Of a stretch of DNA of 11,271 nucleotides, positions 6,614 through 11,271 are shown piece by piece. The notes below the pieces were generated by a model that saw only the letters and a program-made list of their open reading frames with translations, searched no databases and had not been told where the DNA came from. How positions within the stretch are numbered: the stretch's first letter is position 1; every line of letters starts with the position of its first letter. The DNA comes from Acetatifactor sp. (lineage in GTDB: Bacteria; Bacillota; Clostridia; Lachnospirales; Lachnospiraceae). The stretch covers positions 1 through 11,271 of the forward strand of contig JAEDMI010000069.1 of the NCBI GenBank assembly GCA_016303085.1. Reading direction: 5' to 3'. Both the position numbers and the translations under genes were made by a program.

Positions 6614-7918
6614 TTAAATGCTCTGGAAGCCGCCCTCCAAATCTTCAATGATATCGTCAATATTTTCCGTTCCGATGGAAAGGCGAATGGTATTTCTGGA
6701 AATACCCTGCTCTTTCAGCTCCTCATCGTTCAACTGGGCATGCGTAGTGGAAGCGGGATGAATCACAAGGCTCTTCACATCTGCCACATTTGCAAGCAGT
6801 GAGAACAGTTCCAGATTGTCAATAAACTTCTTGGCCTCAGCCTCGCCGCCTTTGATTTCAAAGGTAAAGATGGAGCCGCCGCCGTTGGGGAAATACTTTT
6901 TGTAAAGCGCCTGCTGCTCAGGATCCTCCGACACGGAAGGATGATGCACTTTCTCCACCTTGGGATGCCTGCTTAAGTATTCCACCACCTTCAGTGCGTT
7001 CTCCACATGTCTCTCCACACGCAATGAAAGAGTTTCCAGCCCCTGTAAAAAGAAAAATGCGTGGAAGGGTGAAAGGGTTGCTCCGGTGTCTCTGAGAAGG
7101 ATAGCTCGGATTGCTGTCACAAACACAGCTCCCGGAACTGCCTCCGCAAAGTTTACACCATGATAGCTCTCATTTGGTGTGGTCAGGTGAGGGAATTTCC
7201 CGCTCGCTTTCCAGTCAAACCTGCCGTTCTCTATGATGACACCGCCGATTGTGGTTCCGTGACCGCCGATGAACTTAGTTGCGGAATGTACCACAATGTC
7301 CGCACCGTATTCAAAAGGTCTTACCAAATATGGAGTTGCAAAGGTGTTGTCCACTACCAGAGGAATCTTGTGGGAGTGGGCAATCTCAGCCAGCTTCTCA
7401 ATATCCACCACATCAGAGTTGGGGTTACCCAGCGTCTCTATGTATAATGCCTTGGTGTTTTCTTTGATAGCGGCTTCTACTTCTCCGTAGTCAAAGGGGT
7501 TTACAAAGGTTGTGGTAACACCGTAATCTACAAGGGTATGGGCAAGCAGATTGTAGGTTCCGCCGTAAATATTGTTTGCGGACACAATGTGTTCTCCCGC
7601 CTTGGCAAGATTCTGGATGGTGTATGTAATTGCAGCCATACCGCTGCCCACGGCCAGTGCTGCGGTGCCGCCCTCAAGAGCTGCGATTCTCTTTTCAAAC
7701 ACGTCCTCTGTGGGATTGGTGAGACGTCCGTATATATTTCCAGCATCCTCCAGTCCGAAACGTGCCGCAGCATGGTCACAGTTGCGGAACACATAGGATG
7801 AAGTCTGGTAAATAGGAACCGCTCTTGCATCCGTAACCGGATCCGGCTGCTCCTGGCCCACATGAAGCTGTAGGGTCTCAAATTTCAGGTTTCTCTCTGC
7901 ATAAGGTTTCTTGCTCAT
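6614..7918 (-). CDS. metY: O-acetylhomoserine sulfhydrylase (PLP-dependent)
   Basis: A 434-residue cytoplasmic enzyme of the Cys/Met metabolism PLP family, fold type I. It most likely makes homocysteine from O-acetylhomoserine and sulfide in methionine synthesis. Visible landmarks are YGR (63-65), the cofactor-phosphate loop GSGMAA (91-96), Asp190 in VVDNTFATPY contacting the pyridine ring, and the Schiff-base lysine Lys215 in HSATKFIGGHGTT. The length and the long insert after the lysine (about 230-262, with FPHLTTPNESYHG) are typical of O-acetylhomoserine sulfhydrylases and are absent from the shorter cystathionine gamma-synthases and methionine gamma-lyases. AGGAG lies 7 nt before the ATG. 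It appears monocistronic, with its own promoter. Substrate preference (O-acetyl or O-succinyl, cysteine or sulfide) cannot be proven from sequence. Confidence 0.92.
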   Translation of the reverse strand: MSKKPYAERNLKFETLQLHVGQEQPDPVTDARAVPIYQTSSYVFRNCDHAAARFGLEDAGNIYGRLTNPTEDVFEKRIAALEGGTAALAVGSGMAAITYTIQNLAKAGEHIVSANNIYGGTYNLLAHTLVDYGVTTTFVNPFDYGEVEAAIKENTKALYIETLGNPNSDVVDIEKLAEIAHSHKIPLVVDNTFATPYLVRPFEYGADIVVHSATKFIGGHGTTIGGVIIENGRFDWKASGKFPHLTTPNESYHGVNFAEAVPGAVFVTAIRAILLRDTGATLSPFHAFFFLQGLETLSLRVERHVENALKVVEYLSRHPKVEKVHHPSVSEDPEQQALYKKYFPNGGGSIFTFEIKGGEAEAKKFIDNLELFSLLANVADVKSLVIHPASTTHAQLNDEELKEQGISRNTIRLSIGTENIDDIIEDLEGGFQSI

Positions 7919-8036
7919 ATTTTTTCTCCTATTGCCGGGCTACGGCTCCATATTTATTTCATGCAATACCTACTGTTGCAGCTGTTGAGCCAGACTGTAA
8001 ATATTCTCCGGCACTTCTCTGCAAGCCTTCATAGAC

Positions 8037-8066
8037 ACTATACCACTTTATAAAGCTATCTGACAA
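8037..8066 (-). promoter_or_regulatory. Predicted promoter of metY
   Basis: On the minus strand TTGTCA (8061-8066) and TATAGT (8037-8042) are 18 bp apart, with a TG one base before the -10. Transcription would start near 8030, leaving a leader of about 110 nt before metY. The leader shows neither S-box (SAM) nor T-box signatures that I can recognise. It does contain a 20-codon open frame (7970-8032). Confidence 0.6.
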
Positions 8067-8078
8067 TATTTATATTTT

Positions 8079-9629
8079 TCAAAATAATTTCACAGGTTCA
8101 AACACGAACCAATCCGCCTTCACGTAACCCCCTTCATTTTCCTTCTCATTGATGGCAAACAGTCCGGCTTTCACCCCTACCCATCGCCCGGGAGTTGCCT
8201 CCACGGTTCTGCCGACGGATTTAAAATGCTCGTCATCGCCGCTGATTTCAAAGGAAACATTCTTTTCCTTTTCCACACGCATGCGTATGTATATGGTGTC
8301 TCCCGCAAAGTTCTCCAGGTCTTCCCGCACCTCGTCATTCTTCGTCCAGTTTCCGGTTCTCTGCTGCAGGGCCAGTTTTCCGTCCTTTTTCTGCAGGGCA
8401 AGGGCTGTATAGCAGCCTCCCTGTGACACCATTCCGGCCACGTCTCCTTCCGCCATGTGCTCCACATGCAGGCAGACCGTAACCTGAAATTCCGGGGCAG
8501 GCCATTTCTGAAGCAACAGATTGCTGATATCGCAGAGCTGAGTTCTTTCCTCCGCATGCCGGGCATACAGGGTAAGCTGTCCGTCTTTCAGACTGTACCA
8601 GTCACGTTTATAGTTTGCGTTCCACTGCCACTGCAACCCCAGACTTTCTCCCTCAAAAAAGTCGCTGTCCTCCGGGGCATCTATGGGATATACCGCTCCC
8701 ACGTCCGGTTTTTTGTACCGGAGTACCGGCTCACCGCAGCCGTCCGCATCATTGACGCCGATGACGGGCCAGTCGTTCTCCCAGCGCATAGGCTGCAGAT
8801 GAATGATTCTGCCCGCATTTCCCACATCCTGAAAATGCAGAAACCAGTCCTCGCCGGTGGGGGTGTCAACCCACGCTCCCTGATGAGGTCCGTTCACCGG
8901 AGAATTCCCCTGATGCAGCACAATCTTTTCCTCATATGGACCGTAAATGTTTCTGGAGCGCAGCACCGTCTGCCAACCGGGCTTTACACCTCCTGCCGGA
9001 GCAAATATGTAATAATAGCCGTTTCTCTTATACAGTTTGGGTCCCTCGATGGTTGGCTGGGTAGCGTGACCGTCGTAAATAAACTGTCCGTCGTCCAGTA
9101 CATCGGAGCAATCCGGTTTGATGGGAGACATATAGAGCATGCTCTTGAAACCGATGCGGCTTCTTGCGAAAGCTGACACCATGTATGCCTTCCCGTCGTC
9201 ATCCCAAAAAGGGCAGGGGTCAATCCACCCCACTACTTTCCTGACATAAGAGGGCTCACTCCACTTTCCCCAGGGATCCGTGGTCTTACACATCATGATG
9301 CCCTCATCAGGCATGGGAATGAATACATAGTAAACTCCATCATGAAAACGAATAGAGGGTGCCCAGGTGCCGCAGCCATGGACAGGCTTATCGTAATAAT
9401 CAAAGGGCAGCTTGTCCATAATATAGTTGATAACCTTCCAGTTCACCAAATCCCTGGAGTGCAGCAGCGGCACCGCCGGGGTGTTGCAAAAGCTGGAAGC
9501 TATCATAAAATAATCCTCACCCACACGTATGGCATCCGGGTCTGAATAATCGGTATACAATATAGGATTGCTGTATGTTCCGTCACCATTATCCGCAATC
9601 CACATTTTCTGAATTTTATCTCTCTCCAT
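8079..9629 (-). CDS. Glycoside hydrolase family 43 enzyme (probable beta-xylosidase or alpha-L-arabinofuranosidase)
   Basis: A 516-residue intracellular inverting glycosidase; there is no signal peptide. Residues about 18-305 are the five-bladed propeller. The three family carboxylates are visible: Asp30 in SDPDAIR (general base), Asp137 in GWIDPCPFWDDDG (pKa modulator) and Glu195 in TIEGPKLYKRNGYYYIF (general acid). His249 in GPHQGAW and the MRWENDWPVIG stretch (281-291) are also typical. Residues about 318-516 form a C-terminal beta-sandwich of the kind found in GH43 beta-xylosidases. AGGAG is 6 nt before the ATG. The gene is divergent from an AraC-type regulator, which probably controls it. 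It is predicted to cleave imported xylo- or arabino-oligosaccharides; sequence alone does not separate the two activities. No sugar transporter is in the window. Confidence 0.9.
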   Translation of the reverse strand: MERDKIQKMWIADNGDGTYSNPILYTDYSDPDAIRVGEDYFMIASSFCNTPAVPLLHSRDLVNWKVINYIMDKLPFDYYDKPVHGCGTWAPSIRFHDGVYYVFIPMPDEGIMMCKTTDPWGKWSEPSYVRKVVGWIDPCPFWDDDGKAYMVSAFARSRIGFKSMLYMSPIKPDCSDVLDDGQFIYDGHATQPTIEGPKLYKRNGYYYIFAPAGGVKPGWQTVLRSRNIYGPYEEKIVLHQGNSPVNGPHQGAWVDTPTGEDWFLHFQDVGNAGRIIHLQPMRWENDWPVIGVNDADGCGEPVLRYKKPDVGAVYPIDAPEDSDFFEGESLGLQWQWNANYKRDWYSLKDGQLTLYARHAEERTQLCDISNLLLQKWPAPEFQVTVCLHVEHMAEGDVAGMVSQGGCYTALALQKKDGKLALQQRTGNWTKNDEVREDLENFAGDTIYIRMRVEKEKNVSFEISGDDEHFKSVGRTVEATPGRWVGVKAGLFAINEKENEGGYVKADWFVFEPVKLF

Positions 9630-9695
9630 GGAGTACTCCTTTCTTCTTTCGGCGTGGACAACACAATTTCTTTATTTATCCTATCACAAAAGCCA

Positions 9696-9731
9696 TTTCC
9701 AAACATGACATTTTTCCAAATCCTTATGACA
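9696..9731. promoter_or_regulatory. Candidate AraC-family operator (direct repeats)
   Basis: Plus-strand TTTCCAAA occurs at 9696-9703 and 9713-9720, each followed by ATGACA, at 9705-9710 and 9726-9731. The two ATGACA elements are 21 bp apart, two helical turns, as expected for AraC-family half sites, while the TTTCCAAA elements are 17 bp apart. The pair sits about 70-100 bp upstream of the GH43 start and lies between it and the divergent regulator gene. Confidence 0.4.
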
Positions 9732-9784
9732 ATTTTTGCACATTTTTTCTGCTCCTTCTTTATGGAGTTTCAGAAATGTGTTAC

Positions 9785-9790
9785 TATAAA
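9785..9790 (+). promoter_or_regulatory. Possible -10 element for the AraC-type regulator gene
   Basis: TATAAA lies about 100 nt upstream of the regulator's ATG. No good -35 is found 16-18 bp upstream, so the promoter may be weak or activator-dependent. The rest of the 9630-9890 intergenic region shows only AT-rich sequence, the direct repeats, and a short CCGC/GCGG inverted repeat around an A-tract. No clear GH43 promoter stands out; TTGGAA followed 16 bp later by GATAAA on the minus strand is the best weak match. Confidence 0.3.
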
Positions 9791-9878
9791 TGTAGCAATC
9801 GCAAAATACCCCTGCAACGGCAAGCGAATTTTACCCCCGCAAACAAAAAAAGCGGAGACATCGGTTTTCGGCGCAGAA

Positions 9879-9883
9879 AGGAG
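9879..9883 (+). promoter_or_regulatory. Ribosome binding site deciding the AraC-type regulator start
   Basis: AGGAG is followed after 7 nt by the ATG at 9891-9893. The reading frame is open upstream to an ATG at 9654, but that start lacks a ribosome binding site and would add 79 residues that match no AraC-family domain. Confidence 0.8.
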
Positions 9884-9890
9884 AAGTCCC

Positions 9891-10724
9891 ATGAGTATTT
9901 TTTATCAGAGCAGGTCGGAACACATACGCTTTTACACCTCGGATAACAACACCTATGCCTCTCATCTCCACCGCCAGGCGGAGCTTATCGTGGTGTTGGA
10001 GGGTGCGCTGTCCGTCACCGTGGAACAGCAGGAATATTCTCTGACTGTCGGAGACGGTGTCCTTGTGTTTCCCAACCGGCTCCACAGCCTTAGGACGGAA
10101 GGTAAGAGCCGCATTCTGCTCTGCATCTTTGACAGCGACTTCTGCCACAGTTTTCGCCATCTCTTTTACGATAATGTTTCCCGGCCCGTCTTTTGTATGG
10201 AAAGCCTGTCCTGCCACAGCCATACTGCAGTGGAGGGTTTGATTCATCTGACCCGGGAATTTCAACGGGGAGCCGCTATCCCGGAAAATGTAATCCTACG
10301 TTCCCAAGGATACCTGACTCTGCTGCTCACGGACGTATTTGATACCCTTGCCCTGCATAAGCCTGCGGAGTACACCGATTTGGAGCTGGAACAGCAGCTG
10401 CTTCTCTATATTGATTCCCACTATACGGAAGACCTGAACCTGGAACTTTTATCCAGGGAATTCGGTGTCAGCCCTTTCCGGCTGTCCCGCATTTTCTCCC
10501 GCAGGCTCTATACTACTTTTCCCCAATATGTAAACTCCAGACGTCTGGAGTACGCTGCGGATTTACTTACCGACACCTCTCTCTCCGTCACAAGGATTGC
10601 TCTGGATGCCGGTTTTGGCAGTACCCGTACCTTTTTCCGGGAATTCGGGAAACGCTACGGTGTCACTCCCGGTGAGTATCGCAGGCTTCGGACTGCACCC
10701 GCAGAATCTCTTCCCCGCACCTGA
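9891..10724 (+). CDS. AraC-family transcriptional regulator with cupin sensor domain
   Basis: A 277-residue cytoplasmic DNA-binding regulator. The N-terminal part (about 15-90) is a small cupin-like ligand domain: SHLHRQAELIVVLEGALSV, then GDGVLVFPNRLHSL. Residues about 170-268 are the two-helix-turn-helix AraC domain: first motif LNLELLSREFGVSPFRLSRIF (182-202), second motif SVTRIALDAGFGSTRTFFREFGKRYGVTPGEYR (232-264), the latter matching the family signature closely. It is divergent from the GH43 gene and separated from it by 261 bp with candidate direct-repeat half sites. The likely job is activation of the glycosidase when a xylan- or arabinan-derived sugar binds the cupin; the ligand is inference. 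Its last 62 bp overlap the 3' end of the opposite-strand EIIA-like gene, an unusual tail-to-tail arrangement. Confidence 0.9.
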   Translation: MSIFYQSRSEHIRFYTSDNNTYASHLHRQAELIVVLEGALSVTVEQQEYSLTVGDGVLVFPNRLHSLRTEGKSRILLCIFDSDFCHSFRHLFYDNVSRPVFCMESLSCHSHTAVEGLIHLTREFQRGAAIPENVILRSQGYLTLLLTDVFDTLALHKPAEYTDLELEQQLLLYIDSHYTEDLNLELLSREFGVSPFRLSRIFSRRLYTTFPQYVNSRRLEYAADLLTDTSLSVTRIALDAGFGSTRTFFREFGKRYGVTPGEYRRLRTAPAESLPRT

Positions 10725-11271
10725 CCCGTTCCCCCGCTGCGGCCAGGATGTAACTGTCGTACATTCCGTTCTCCACTGCCACCGACACTCTCGCAGAAGC
10801 GCCTTCCGCCTCCAGACCTCTGCGGTCAAACTCCATCAGCAGTTTTCCCTTTCCCACGATTTCATTCTGCACAACCCGGGGGCGAAAATATCTGCCCAAC
10901 AGTTCATCCCCCGAATCTCCCGCCTGAATATACAGTTCCGCACCAAATTCCGTATGAAACAAAAGAGCATTTCCCAGAGGGAACAGCTTTGTGATTTTTC
11001 CTCCCGCGGGGGCGTAAATTTTGTCCTCACCGGGACGGATTACCACCACGGGCCGCTCTCCCTCCCGCAAGTCCTCCACCTCCCCCGACACCGGGCTTCC
11101 AACAAAACTTTCAAGGCAGCCGTCTCCGCCTCGTCCGGCTGCGGGCCGTCTGCCTCCGGTCCGCTTTTCCTGCTGTTTCTCCCGGGGCTTCTCCGCCTCT
11201 CCGGTCTTATCCCTTCCCGTCATCCTGCCCAGACAGAATCCGGTCAATCCGGCTGCCGCATAAGCCACCGT
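10663..11271 (-). CDS. Membrane-anchored EIIA(Glc)-like protein lacking active-site histidines (cut by right window edge)
   Basis: The frame is open to the right edge; numbering here is from a GTG at 11266-11268, but the true start may lie outside. Residues 1-14 are hydrophobic (AYAAAGLTGFCLG) and could be the end of a membrane anchor. Residues 15-50 are a basic, Gly/Glu-rich linker. Residues about 54-192 follow the glucose-type EIIA barrel of sugar phosphotransferase systems: SPVSGEVEDL, KIYAPAGGKITKLFPLGNAL, ELYIQAGDSGDELLG and VGKGKLLMEFD. In true EIIA the histidines of the HA and LIHxG motifs carry out phosphotransfer. Here they are Asn100 and Gln115, with the normal 15-residue spacing, so the domain cannot be phosphorylated in the usual way. 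No PTS EIIB or EIIC is nearby. A regulatory or structural role is plausible; the function is unknown. Confidence 0.75.
   Translation of the reverse strand, partial: TVAYAAAGLTGFCLGRMTGRDKTGEAEKPREKQQEKRTGGRRPAAGRGGDGCLESFVGSPVSGEVEDLREGERPVVVIRPGEDKIYAPAGGKITKLFPLGNALLFHTEFGAELYIQAGDSGDELLGRYFRPRVVQNEIVGKGKLLMEFDRRGLEAEGASARVSVAVENGMYDSYILAAAGERVRCGEEILRVQSEACDTHRE

Noticed and set aside
7919..8036. SAM (S-box) or T-box riboswitch in the metY leader
   Set aside because: The leader is only about 110 nt, lacks the conserved core sequences, and shows no terminator/antiterminator pair.
9654..9890. Upstream extension of the AraC-type regulator by 79 codons
   Set aside because: There is no ribosome binding site at 9654, the sequence resembles AT-rich intergenic DNA, and AGGAG precedes the ATG at 9891.

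Overview
The window looks like a chromosomal segment of a low-to-mid GC anaerobic Firmicute, most likely a gut Lachnospiraceae. This is inferred from the strong AGGAG-type ribosome binding sites, the sigma-A-like promoters, the CsoR/CopA copper module, the O-acetylhomoserine sulfhydrylase and an AraC regulator divergent from an intracellular GH43 glycosidase. No RNA genes, CRISPR arrays, insertion sequences or phage genes are visible. Seven of the eight principal genes lie on the minus strand; only the AraC regulator is on the plus strand.

Layout from left to right: (1) 1-978, the N-terminal 326 codons of the disaggregase ClpB, running off the left edge, with its own promoter. (2) 1093-3169, a two-gene operon for a MotA/TolQ/ExbB-like channel protein and an OmpA/MotB-like stator protein, overlapping by 11 nt. 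Together they resemble the ion-driven motor half (ZorA/ZorB) of Zorya defence systems, but no ZorC/D/E-type effector is adjacent. (3) 3304-6605, a copper-efflux operon: csoR (Cu(I)-sensing repressor) followed by copA (Cu(I) P1B-ATPase with a metal-binding domain at each end). Two CsoR operators form one 59-bp palindrome around the promoter. (4) 6614-7918, metY, with its own promoter and an approximately 110-nt leader. (5) 8079-10724, an intracellular GH43 glycosidase divergent from an AraC-type regulator; the shared 261-bp intergenic region carries 21-bp-spaced direct repeats suited to AraC binding. (6) 10663-11271, a membrane-anchored EIIA(Glc)-like domain lacking both active-site histidines, cut by the right edge and overlapping the 3' end of the AraC gene tail to tail.

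The copper module is self-contained: copper-free CsoR would block the csoR promoter, and Cu(I) would release it and raise CopA. The operator palindrome also folds, in the minus-strand transcript, into a fully paired 26-bp hairpin followed by a U-tract, so it may terminate metY transcripts as well. The GH43/AraC pair looks like a small locally regulated module for xylan- or arabinan-derived oligosaccharides. The items most worth a second look are the orphan motor pair, the double-duty copper operator, the histidine-less EIIA protein, and a possible internal start that would release a free copper chaperone from the copA 3' end.
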